64,000 nucleotides of DNA from Paracoccus sp. DMF-8 (GTDB lineage Bacteria; Pseudomonadota; Alphaproteobacteria; Rhodobacterales; Rhodobacteraceae): contig NZ_JARJHL010000017.1 in the NCBI RefSeq assembly GCF_029309835.1, positions 248,001 through 312,000 of the forward strand, in the 5' to 3' direction. Of this stretch, positions 35,903-43,837 are shown in pieces (position 1 is the stretch's first letter; each line of letters opens with the position of its first letter). Under the pieces are notes generated by a model that worked only from the letters and a program-made list of their open reading frames with translations, made no database searches and had not been told where the DNA came from. Both the position numbers and the translations under genes were made by a program.

Positions 35903-36595
35903 TCAGCCGCCCGTCACGCCGCCCCGACGTCCCAGGAACTGCTTGATCGCCGTCAGCTTGTTTTCCAGATGCAGCCGCAACACCTGCGCCAGCTTGTCGC
36001 CATCGCGGGCGCGCAGATGGGTCATGATATCTTCGTGTTCCTGCACCGCCTGCGCCCAACGTGCCGGGGTGGTGTTGGCGACATAGCGCGCCCGTTGCAC
36101 GCGCGCCGACAGCGCCCGGTGATGCGTGGTCAGTGTCGGATTGCGGGCCGCGTCCAGAACAGCTTCGTGGATACGCTGGTTGACGCTGAAATAGCTTTCC
36201 AGATCACCGCCACGATAATGGCCCAGCATCTCGTCATGCAGCGCCTGAATTTCGCGGATTTCATCGTCGGTGACATTGCGGCAGGCCAGTTCCCCGGCCA
36301 GCGCCTCCAACGCGCCCATGACCGGAAAAACCTCGTCCATGTCCTGCGGGGTGATCAGGCTGACGCGCGCGCCGCGATTGGGTTCCAGCACCACCAGCCC
36401 CTCGCTGGCCAGCACTTTCAGCGCCTCTCGCAACGGGGTGCGCGACACGGAACAGGCGTCGCACAGATCCTTTTCCGGGACCTTCACCCCCGGCGGCAGG
36501 CTGCCATGAATGATCAGGTCACGAAGAGTCTGGGTCAGCTCTTCGTGCAGGGATTTTCGTCGCAGGTCCTTCGTCGTGTTTGACAGATAGTTCAT
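35903..36595 (-). CDS. GntR family (FCD) transcriptional regulator, second of a tandem pair
   Basis: Start 36595 (MNYLSNTTKDLRRKSL) gives 230 residues; the in-frame extension upstream reads through repeats of low interest. The helix-turn-helix (DLCDACSVSRTPLREALKVL, then LVVLEPNRGARVS) and FCD site (FSVNQRIHEAVL) parallel the neighbour at 35114. GlcC-like regulators of glycolate or related hydroxyacids belong to this subfamily. Confidence 0.9.
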   Translation of the reverse strand: MNYLSNTTKDLRRKSLHEELTQTLRDLIIHGSLPPGVKVPEKDLCDACSVSRTPLREALKVLASEGLVVLEPNRGARVSLITPQDMDEVFPVMGALEALAGELACRNVTDDEIREIQALHDEMLGHYRGGDLESYFSVNQRIHEAVLDAARNPTLTTHHRALSARVQRARYVANTTPARWAQAVQEHEDIMTHLRARDGDKLAQVLRLHLENKLTAIKQFLGRRGGVTGG

Positions 36596-36717
36596 ACAAT
36601 AATGCCCTGAACCCCTTGCAGGCCCCCCGCCTGTTGCACCGTCTGTTGCACCGTCAAGACGCATCCGGACTCTAGCATTGCCGTCCTGCCACGCGCCAGC
36701 CTGTTTTCAGCACTCCT

Positions 36718-37143
36718 TTAGCCCGGATCGGCGGACAGTCCCAAAGCTTCGATCGCATGGACGGCACAGGCCTCGTCATTGTCCGAGGAATCTCCGGTGA
36801 TGCCGATGGCGCCGATGATGCCCCCCTGATCGCGGATCAGCACGCCCCCCGGCACCGGGACCAGACTGCCGTCGGCCAGCGCATTCATCGACTGGATGAA
36901 ATAGGGCTGTTCCTGCGCGCGATTGAACAGCGCGCGCGACCCCAGCCCCATGGCGACGGCCCCGCGCGCCTTGCCCTGCGCGATTTCCGCGCGCAACAGG
37001 CTGGTGCCGTCCTGACGCAGCAGCACGACCAGCGCACCGCCCGCGTCCAGCACCGCCACGGTCAGCGGCTTCAGCCCCAGTTCACCTGCGCGCAGCAGAC
37101 AATGATCGGCCAGTTTCCGGGCCATATTCAAGGTCAGTGTCAT
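36718..37143 (-). CDS. glcG: GlcG/HbpS-family (DUF336) small protein
   Basis: The 141-residue protein shows the family pattern LTVAVLDAGGALVVLLRQDG, then PVPGGVLIRDQGGIIGAIGITG and DEACAVHAIEAL. HbpS-type members bind heme; GlcG is encoded in glycolate operons without a settled role. Its company here (FAD/Fe-S hydroxyacid dehydrogenase, glyoxylate-type aminotransferase) supports a glycolate/glyoxylate link. It stands alone between the second GntR gene and the aminotransferase on the same strand. Confidence 0.85.
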   Translation of the reverse strand: MTLTLNMARKLADHCLLRAGELGLKPLTVAVLDAGGALVVLLRQDGTSLLRAEIAQGKARGAVAMGLGSRALFNRAQEQPYFIQSMNALADGSLVPVPGGVLIRDQGGIIGAIGITGDSSDNDEACAVHAIEALGLSADPG

Positions 37144-37368
37144 TTCAATGCCTTATCAATATGTCGAGATCGTCGCGCCCTGTCAGAACTGGACCGCCGC
37201 GCGATGCCACGATCCAGCGCCGTCTCATGACGGCTTTTGTCAGGCGATATCCGTTTCCGCATCGACCAGCCCCGGCAGGCCTTTCCGCGTGCCGAGACCG
37301 GCCGGACGCATTCGACCCTGCCGCCCCGCGCGCATCGCATCGGTGATTTCGGGCGGGGCGCACAGGGG

Positions 37369-38556
37369 TCAGGCGTCGATGCCGGGCGCGGGCGTGTCCT
37401 GCAGATATTGCATCGCGACCGCGACGCCGCCCTTGTCATGCGGCACGCCCGCCTTGCCCAAGGCCATCTCGACCCCGCTGAGGGCGCCGATCAGGGTCAG
37501 GTCGTTGATGTCGCCCAGATGGCCGATGCGAAACACCTTGTCGGCGACTTTCGACAACCCGCTGCCAAGCGAGATATTGTAGTGATGCAGGGCCTTGGCC
37601 CGGAACTGGTCGGCGCTATGGCCTTCGGGCATGACGACCGTGGTCAGGACGCCGCTTTCATGGCCCTGACGGCTGCACAGGACCTCCAGCCCCCATGCGC
37701 GGACGGCGGCGCGGGTCGCGGCGGCGTGGCGCTGATGGCGGTCAAAGACGTTTTGCAGCCCTTCCTCGTGGATCATCTTGATCGCATCGACCAGCCCGTA
37801 AAGCATGTTCGTCGCGGGCGCATGACGGAAATAGCCGGTCGCGTTGATGCCGATCATGTCCTGCCAGTCCCAATAGGACCGACGGGTGCCGCCGGCCTTG
37901 GACGCCGCAAGCGCCTTGGCACTGACGGCGTTGAAGCTGATCCCCGGCGGCAGCATCAGCCCCTTTTGGCTGCCCGACACCGCGACATCGACGCCCCATT
38001 CATCGAAACGGAAATCGACCGAGGCAAGGCCCGAAATCGTGTCGACCATCAGCAGCGCCGGATGACCCGCCGCATCCATGGCCCGACGCACATCGGCGAT
38101 GGGCGACACCGAACCGGTCGAGGTTTCGTTGCGGACGACGCAGACCGCCTTAATTTCGTGGTTGGTATCGGCGCGCAGATGCTGTTCGATCTGGTCGGCA
38201 TCGGCACCCGAACGCCAGTCGCCACCGATGAATTCGGCGCGGATGCCCAGCTTTTCGGCCATCTTTTTCCACAGCGTCGCGAAATGGCCGGTTTCATACA
38301 TCAGGACGCGGTCGCCTTCGGTCAGGACGTTGGCCAGCGCAGCTTCCCATGCGCCGGTGCCCGAGGACGGGAAGATCACCACATCCTGCCGGGTCTTGAA
38401 GATGGTCTTGATCGCTGAAAGCGCGGCATGGCCCAGTTCCGCGAATTCCGGGCTGCGGTGGTCGATGACCTGCGCCGACATGGCGCGCAATACGCGGTCG
38501 GGCACCGGGCTGGGGCCGGGGATTTGCAGAAAGTGGCGGCCGGAAACATGGGTCAT
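37369..38556 (-). CDS. Class V PLP aminotransferase (serine- or alanine/aspartate-glyoxylate type)
   Basis: The 395-residue enzyme starts with IPGPSPVPDRVLRAMS, carries PSSGTGAWEAAL, LLMVDTISGLASVDFRFDEW (PLP-binding Asp) and the Schiff-base Lys in VSGSQKGLMLPPG. This is the SgaA/AGXT subgroup, in which glyoxylate is the amino acceptor giving glycine. BhcA of the beta-hydroxyaspartate cycle is of the same subgroup, but the other bhc genes are not present. CAGGAGAGAATCATG supplies the ribosome site. Confidence 0.9.
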   Translation of the reverse strand: MTHVSGRHFLQIPGPSPVPDRVLRAMSAQVIDHRSPEFAELGHAALSAIKTIFKTRQDVVIFPSSGTGAWEAALANVLTEGDRVLMYETGHFATLWKKMAEKLGIRAEFIGGDWRSGADADQIEQHLRADTNHEIKAVCVVRNETSTGSVSPIADVRRAMDAAGHPALLMVDTISGLASVDFRFDEWGVDVAVSGSQKGLMLPPGISFNAVSAKALAASKAGGTRRSYWDWQDMIGINATGYFRHAPATNMLYGLVDAIKMIHEEGLQNVFDRHQRHAAATRAAVRAWGLEVLCSRQGHESGVLTTVVMPEGHSADQFRAKALHHYNISLGSGLSKVADKVFRIGHLGDINDLTLIGALSGVEMALGKAGVPHDKGGVAVAMQYLQDTPAPGIDA

Positions 38557-38576
38557 GATTCTCTCCTGGCGGGAAT

Positions 38577-38602
38577 AAATGAATTCGCGATTATGAATTC
38601 AT
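38577..38602. promoter_or_regulatory. Double candidate operator: AAATGAATTC and ATGAATTCAT
   Basis: Two GAATTC-centred boxes separated by 6 bases lie just ahead of the aminotransferase start (38556). The second, ATGAATTCAT, is a perfect 10-base palindrome. Related boxes are at 35071, 35861 and, degenerate, 40151-40178 before the carrier gene. Confidence 0.5.
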
Positions 38603-38665
38603 TTTAGATGGGTGCTGTCAAGTTTGAAACGGATCGGCAGGCGCTGCTGTCGAAGTCGTGAATTC

Positions 38666-38699
38666 GGGGAACCGCGACGGGATGGGGCCGCGGTTCCCC
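38666..38699 (-). terminator. Strong hairpin after the carrier gene
   Basis: GGGGAACCGCG and CGCGGTTCCCC form a perfect 11-pair stem around a 12-base loop, starting 16 bases after the reconstructed carrier stop. There is no U-run, so it may be a processing or Rho-assisted end rather than an intrinsic terminator. Confidence 0.5.
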
Positions 38700-38714
38700 T
38701 GCCGGCACGGGCCG

Positions 38715-40098
38715 TCAGCCGGGAATGACCACGAAGATCACCCACAGGACAAAGGGCGCGACCAGGGTCACCAGCGCGCCGTAGCCAAGCAGTTGGCGAT
38801 AGAACGCCTGCTTGTCGATGCCTTTGGAATTGGCCAGCACCAGCGCCCCGCTGGTCGAAAACGGGCTGGACATCCACGATGGTCGAGGCAACCGCCATAC
38901 CGGCGATGAAGCCGATGGGACCGACGCCCGTGCCCGCCTGCAGGAACGGCACGGCCAGCGGGATCAAGGCCCTAAGCAGCGCGGTGGACGAGGCAAAGGC
39001 CGACACGATGCCGCCGATATAGAACAGCAGCAATGCCGCCAGCAGCGGCGAGGTCATCGAGGCCACGCTGCTGCCGATGAAGTCGATGGTGCCCATCTTT
39101 TCCAGCACGGCGATATAGGTGCCGACGCCGGTGATCAGCATGATTTCCGGCCGTGCGACCTCGGCCATGGCGCGCTTTTGCAGGTTCGGCTGGCTGAGCG
39201 CGATGACAAGCCCGACGGTCAGCGAGACGAAGCCGATGTCCAGATTGAAGGCCAGAACCAGAATGGCGACCAGCGCCAGACCAAAGACGGTCAGCATCTG
39301 AATGAAACTGCCATCAGGCTGGTCGCCCTCGGGCAGCTTGGCCACCAGCCCGTTGGAATCGCCGCCGCCTTCGCGGCCGATGCGGGTGCTGAGTGCCTCG
39401 GCCTCGCTGTCGCCAAAGATCTGGGGGCCGGTCGCGGCACGCGCGATTTCGATATGCGGAACCTTCGGCGCATCGCCAAGGTCAACCCGCGCATGGATCA
39501 GCTTGCGCCCGCCCAGCACAAAAAACAGGATCAGGACGCAGAACCCATTGGCGAAAAAGCTGGCGGCGAACGTCACCATTTCGTTCAGCGGCAGCCCCGC
39601 CCGCGCGACGACGCCATTGGTGATGCCACCAAAGATGCCGATGGGTGAAAAGGCGCCGGCCGATGCGCCCTGCGCGACCATCATCCCCATCAGCAACGGA
39701 GAGATGTGATAGCGGAACGCAAAGCTCAGCGCGATGGGCGCGACAATCGCGACGGCACCGGGCGTCACGGCCCCGATCGCGGTCAACAGCGCCGCGATGA
39801 AGAACATGATCCATGGGATCATCACGATCCGGCCACGAACCCCGCGCACGGCGGACCGGACCAGCCAGTCGATGGTGCCATTGTTCTGCGCCAGCGCGAA
39901 CAGCCAGGTGATGCCCGCCAGCGTCAGGAACAAGCCACTGGGAAATCCGGCAATGATTTCCTTGGTGGTATCCCCGGCCAGCAATGTCCCGACCAGAAAC
40001 GCGCCGACAAAGGCAAGAACGCCGATATTGATCGGCAAAGCGGTTGCAACGACGAACATCGCAACCAACAGACATATCGCAATCAAGTGATGCGTCAT
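38715..40098 (-). pseudogene. MatC-type dicarboxylate carrier (SLC13/IT-like permease), frameshifted once
   Basis: The protein has about 12 hydrophobic segments and begins with the MatC N-terminal pattern ATALPINIGVLAFVGAFLVG and GFPSGLFLTLAGITWLFALA. The frame is correct to GMAVASTIVDV and then garbled. Removing one base at about 38866-38872 gives SPFSTSGALVLANSKGIDKQ, YRQLLGYGALVTLVAPFVLW and a stop at 38715 (about 460 residues). Carriers of this family move malonate and other C3-C4 carboxylates; here it probably imports the substrate of the adjacent dehydrogenase. Confidence 0.85.
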
Positions 40099-40504
40099 GC
40101 GCGGCCTCCCTTCCTTGCGATGATGCCCCCGGATGAGTCCGGGGATCGTGATTATGAATGTAATTATGAATTATAAATTGGCATAGAATTTTCTTGCGAT
40201 GAACGACTCTTGTCGCATGCAGCCGGTTGCATGCGGTATTTTTACGTTAAATCAAAATATTGCTTTGGATTTTTCGCACGCGGTCAGACCTGCTCCGACG
40301 CATTACCCGATGAATGCCTCGTGCCCAAGCCGACCTGTCAATGCCCTGAAAACGACCGAAGGCAGCGGTGCCCCTTTCGACAGCAGGCGATTCTTTCCAA
40401 GGGGCGCGCCGTCATTAAAATATGGTTTTGGATCGTTCCGGCTGGTCTGGTGAACCGCGCAAGACCAGACCGAACCCGCGCGTCCCGCCCCGGACAGTCC
40501 CCGT
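40099..40504. other. Intergenic region without a supported gene
   Basis: The 406 bases between the carrier start and the mrpG stop hold an AT-rich promoter-like stretch (40145-40270). At 40151-40178 ATTATGAATGTAATTATGAA is a direct near-repeat of ATTATGAAT, related to the ATGAATTCAT boxes. Small frames in this gap have no recognisable product. Confidence 0.6.
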
Positions 40505-40798
40505 TTACCGCCGTTTGCCGCCCTTGCCCCGCCAGGCTGCGGCGCGGCCCAGCAGATGGGCGCCGATGGGCGCGGTCAGAAAGATGAACCCGATCGCGAA
40601 CACCGCCCGCGTCACCGCGCCCAGATGTCCGATGTCGATGGCCGCCGCGATCAGCGCCAGCGCCCCCGCGAAAGAGCCGACCTTGGACGAGGCATGCATC
40701 CGCGTCAGCACATCGGGAAAGCGCAGCACGCCCACCGCCGCGACCAATGCAAAGCCGCCTGCCAGCAGCGCGAGGATGGCGGTCACGATCTCAATCAT
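40505..40798 (-). CDS. mrpG: Mrp-type Na+/H+ antiporter subunit G
   Basis: From the ATG at 40798 the 97-residue protein shows three membrane segments with FALVAAVGVLRFPDVLTRMHASSKVG-like features, the MnhG/MrpG hallmark (here LRFPDVLTRMHASSK). It overlaps mrpF by 8 bases and ends the seven-gene operon. The subunit is needed for assembly of the hetero-oligomeric antiporter. Confidence 0.95.
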   Translation of the reverse strand: MIEIVTAILALLAGGFALVAAVGVLRFPDVLTRMHASSKVGSFAGALALIAAAIDIGHLGAVTRAVFAIGFIFLTAPIGAHLLGRAAAWRGKGGKRR

Positions 40799-41087
40799 CA
40801 CGGTCGCTCCTGCGGTCAAGGCGTTCGGCATAGCGCGCCAGCGCCACGACGGACACAAAGCTGACCAGCGCCAGCGCGACGGCAATGTCCAGATAGCCCT
40901 CGACCTGCGCCTTGACGGCGAACAGCCCACAAAATCCGATGATGGCCGAGGTCATCATATCCAGCGCCACGACCCGGTCGGCCAGCGTCGGACCGCGCCA
41001 CAGCCGGATCATGCCAAGCGCGATCGACAGGGCGATCAGCCCAAGACCGGTGTTCAGCGCATATTCAAGAAAGGCTGCGGGTGTCAT
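40791..41087 (-). CDS. mrpF: Mrp-type Na+/H+ antiporter subunit F
   Basis: The 98-residue protein has three membrane spans and the MrpF pattern IRLWRGPTLADRVVALDMM, followed by VALALVSFVSVVALARY. It overlaps mrpE by one base. Start and stop overlaps run through the whole operon, implying coupled translation in fixed stoichiometry. Confidence 0.95.
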   Translation of the reverse strand: MTPAAFLEYALNTGLGLIALSIALGMIRLWRGPTLADRVVALDMMTSAIIGFCGLFAVKAQVEGYLDIAVALALVSFVSVVALARYAERLDRRSDRDD

Positions 41088-41566
41088 CAGTGAAAAACCT
41101 TCTCGACACGATATTCCATGCCGGATTTCAGATCGGCGACCAGCGCGTCTTCGTCCTGGGCATAGATCGAATGGATCAGCAGATGGGTTTTGTCATCGGC
41201 CACGTCCAGCGTCAGCGTGCCGGGGGTCAGAGTGATCAGATTGGCCAGCACGAAGATTTCCAGATCGCTTTTCGGGCCGATGGGCATTTTCACGATGGCA
41301 GGGTGCAGCGCGGGCCGGGCTGCGATGCAGTCGCGGGCGACCAGCAGGCAGGATTTGACCAGTTCCTTGACGAAATAGACAAACAGGATCAGCACCTGCG
41401 GCAGGGTGCGGAAATAGCGCGCCTGACCCGCGCCAAGCGTGGCGCGCGCAAACCACAGCGCCGCAAAGCCGAAAACGAACCCGCCCAGCAGATCCAGCGG
41501 CGAAAACGCCCCCCAGAGCGCGGCCCAGACCAGCGCCAGCAGGATATTGACGGCGAACAGGGTCAT
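41087..41566 (-). CDS. mrpE: Mrp-type Na+/H+ antiporter subunit E
   Basis: The ATG at 41566 overlaps mrpD. The 159-residue protein has two or three N-terminal spans and the MrpE features VYFVKELVKSCLLVARD and NLITLTPGTLTLDV. The much longer frame continuing through mrpD sequence is an artefact of the alternative frame. Confidence 0.94.
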   Translation of the reverse strand: MTLFAVNILLALVWAALWGAFSPLDLLGGFVFGFAALWFARATLGAGQARYFRTLPQVLILFVYFVKELVKSCLLVARDCIAARPALHPAIVKMPIGPKSDLEIFVLANLITLTPGTLTLDVADDKTHLLIHSIYAQDEDALVADLKSGMEYRVEKVFH

Positions 41567-43077
41567 GGCGCCCCCTTTCCGGCTGTCGCGCCCAGAACCG
41601 TCTGCACATAGTCGGTCGGGTCCAGCAACTGTTCTGCTGCGGTCGTGGCAAAGCGGACGAAAGGCTCCGGGAACAGGCCGATCACAACGGTCATCAGCGC
41701 CAACGCGGCAATCGGGGCCAGCAGCAGGGCACGGGGCCGGGCCGGGATGGTGGTCAGCGCGGGCAGGCGTCCGTCGGGATGGGGTTTCCAGAAGGCCTCG
41801 GCCCAGATCTTGGTCATGGAAAAGATCGTCAGCAGCCCGGTCAGCAGCGCGACAAAGGCGACCAGCCCCATGTCCAGATCCAGCGCAGCCTTGACCAGCA
41901 CATATTTCGCCCAGAACCCCGACAGGGGCGGAAAGCCCGCCAGCGAAAAGGCCGGGATCAGGAACAGCACCGCCAGCAGCGGCGCCGACAGATACAGCCC
42001 GCCGATGGCATAGAGGTCGGACCGCCCCGTCAAGCGGCGCGAGACGCCCGCGATCAGAAACAGGTTCGCTTTGACGATGATATGATGGACCAGATAGAAC
42101 ACCCCGCCCATCAGCGCCAGCTGCGTCATCAGCGCAAGGCCAAGGATCATATAGCCGATCTGGCTGATGATGTGGAACGACAGGATCTTGCGGAAATCCG
42201 ATTGCGCCGCCGCGCCCAGAACCCCGGTCAGCATGGTCACGCAAGCGCTCCACAACAGGATCTGATGGGTCCAGCCCTGATCGCCGACAAAGATCAGGGT
42301 GAACACGCGGATCAGCGCATAGACCCCCACCTTGGTCAGCAGTCCGGCAAAGACCGCCGACACCGCGTAATGCGGGGTGTGGTAGGATGCGGGCAGCCAG
42401 AAGAACAGCGGAAAGACCGCGGCCTTCAGCCCGAAGCCGATCATCAGCATCATGGCGATCACGCTCATCAGCCCCTGATCGGGATGGGCGGCGACCGCGC
42501 CCCGCAGGTCCGCCATGTTCAGCGTCCCCGTCGCACCATACAGCAGGCCCGCCGCGCACAGGAACATCACCGTCGATATCAGGTTGAGCGTGACATATTT
42601 CACCGCCCCGTCGATGGCTTTCCTGCGCCCGCCGATGACCAGCAGGCCGAAAGACGAAATCAGCAGCACCTCGAACCAGACGTAGAGGTTGAAGATGTCT
42701 CCGGTCAGAAAGGCGCCGGTGACGCCCGCGATGAGGGTCTGGAACAGCCCGTGCCAGCCCATCCGGGTCGAGGTCTGGCCGACTTCGGCCATGGCCCAGA
42801 TGGCGGTGGCAAGGCTGATGATCGCGGCGATCAGCACCATCGCCGCGCTGAGGTAATCGGCGGCCAGCGCGATGCCGAAGGGCGCGGGCCAGCCGCTCAT
42901 CTGCGTGGCGATGGTGCCGCGATCCAGCACCGCCAGCAGCAGCCGGATGGCAAGGATCAGCGACAGCGCCGATCCGGCGACCGAAATCCAGCCGGAACCG
43001 CGCCGGTTGCGCAGCAGAAAGGCCAGCGCCGCCGTGGCGAAAGGCGCGATGATCGGCAGGGCAAGGGTCCAGCTCAT
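41563..43077 (-). CDS. mrpD: Mrp-type Na+/H+ antiporter subunit D (NuoN/NuoM-like)
   Basis: The 504-residue protein has about 14 membrane spans. It is homologous to complex I proton-pumping subunits and carries GFGLKAAVFPLFFWLPASYHTPH with its conserved Lys, and an early FNLYVWFEVLLISSFGLLV with the conserved Glu. With MrpA it forms the ion-translocating core. Confidence 0.96.
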   Translation of the reverse strand: MSWTLALPIIAPFATAALAFLLRNRRGSGWISVAGSALSLILAIRLLLAVLDRGTIATQMSGWPAPFGIALAADYLSAAMVLIAAIISLATAIWAMAEVGQTSTRMGWHGLFQTLIAGVTGAFLTGDIFNLYVWFEVLLISSFGLLVIGGRRKAIDGAVKYVTLNLISTVMFLCAAGLLYGATGTLNMADLRGAVAAHPDQGLMSVIAMMLMIGFGLKAAVFPLFFWLPASYHTPHYAVSAVFAGLLTKVGVYALIRVFTLIFVGDQGWTHQILLWSACVTMLTGVLGAAAQSDFRKILSFHIISQIGYMILGLALMTQLALMGGVFYLVHHIIVKANLFLIAGVSRRLTGRSDLYAIGGLYLSAPLLAVLFLIPAFSLAGFPPLSGFWAKYVLVKAALDLDMGLVAFVALLTGLLTIFSMTKIWAEAFWKPHPDGRLPALTTIPARPRALLLAPIAALALMTVVIGLFPEPFVRFATTAAEQLLDPTDYVQTVLGATAGKGAP

Positions 43078-43439
43078 TCGCCATCCCCTTCCGGTTCGGC
43101 GCGGCGCATCCGGTCGATCTCCAGATGGCCAAAGCTGCGATAGGCGCGGATGGTCAGGGCCAGCGCAAAGGCAAACAGGCCAAAGCCGATGACGATGGCG
43201 GTCAGCAGCAGGGCCTGAGGCAGGGAATTCGCCATCTCATGCGCGGGCAGCGTGCCGCCCGGCTCCAGCAGGGGCGGGGCGCCTGTGGTCAGGCGACCGG
43301 CGGCGAAAATCGCCAGATTGACCGCATTCGACAGCAGCAAAAGCCCGAACAGAAAGCGCAGCAGATTGCCCGACAGCATCAGCCACAGGGCAGCAGACGT
43401 CAGCACGCCCGACAGGATGGCCAGAACGGTTTCCATCAC
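43074..43439 (-). CDS. mrpC: Mrp-type Na+/H+ antiporter subunit C (NuoK-like)
   Basis: The 121-residue, three-span protein matches NuoK-like MrpC ([40 protein letters not shown]). ATGA overlaps join it to mrpB and mrpD. Confidence 0.95.
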   Translation of the reverse strand: MMETVLAILSGVLTSAALWLMLSGNLLRFLFGLLLLSNAVNLAIFAAGRLTTGAPPLLEPGGTLPAHEMANSLPQALLLTAIVIGFGLFAFALALTIRAYRSFGHLEIDRMRRAEPEGDGE

Positions 43440-43837
43440 GACACCTCTTCCAGCGCAAAGATCAGGGTCAGGATGCCGCCGACCACGGCCAGATAGACGC
43501 CGATATCGAACAGCAGGACGCTGGACAGGTGGTAACCCGCCACCTCGCCCCAGATCCCCGCAAAGGGGGCAAGGCCAAAGGGCATGGCCATCAGCCCCGC
43601 GACCACCGCGCAGATCAGGCCGGACACGCCGATGGTGCGGGGGTCGATGCGCAGGGCGCGCCGCGCCTCGGCCACGCCGCTGGCGAATGCGTGGATGGTA
43701 AAACCGCAGGCCGCGATCAGCCCGCCGATGAAACCGCCCCCCGGCGCATTATGGCCGCGCAGCAGGACATAGAGCGAAAAGACGATGAACAGCGGGATCA
43801 GCAGCCGCGCGCCGGTGGACAGGATCGGCGATTTCAT
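43436..43837 (-). CDS. mrpB: Mrp-type Na+/H+ antiporter subunit B
   Basis: The 133-residue protein has about four spans and the MrpB pattern [21 protein letters not shown] (conserved His and Gly run), then [20 protein letters not shown]. It is translationally coupled to mrpA and mrpC. Confidence 0.95.
   Translation of the reverse strand: MKSPILSTGARLLIPLFIVFSLYVLLRGHNAPGGGFIGGLIAACGFTIHAFASGVAEARRALRIDPRTIGVSGLICAVVAGLMAMPFGLAPFAGIWGEVAGYHLSSVLLFDIGVYLAVVGGILTLIFALEEVS

Noticed and set aside
37369..38556. BhcA of the beta-hydroxyaspartate cycle as identity of the aminotransferase
   Set aside because: No bhcB, bhcC, bhcD or IclR-type bhcR neighbour is present, so only the general glyoxylate-aminotransferase subgroup is claimed.
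41087..43132. Apparent 681-residue protein joining mrpD sequence to mrpE
   Set aside because: The first two thirds are mrpD in a wrong frame; only the last 159 residues are the real MrpE.
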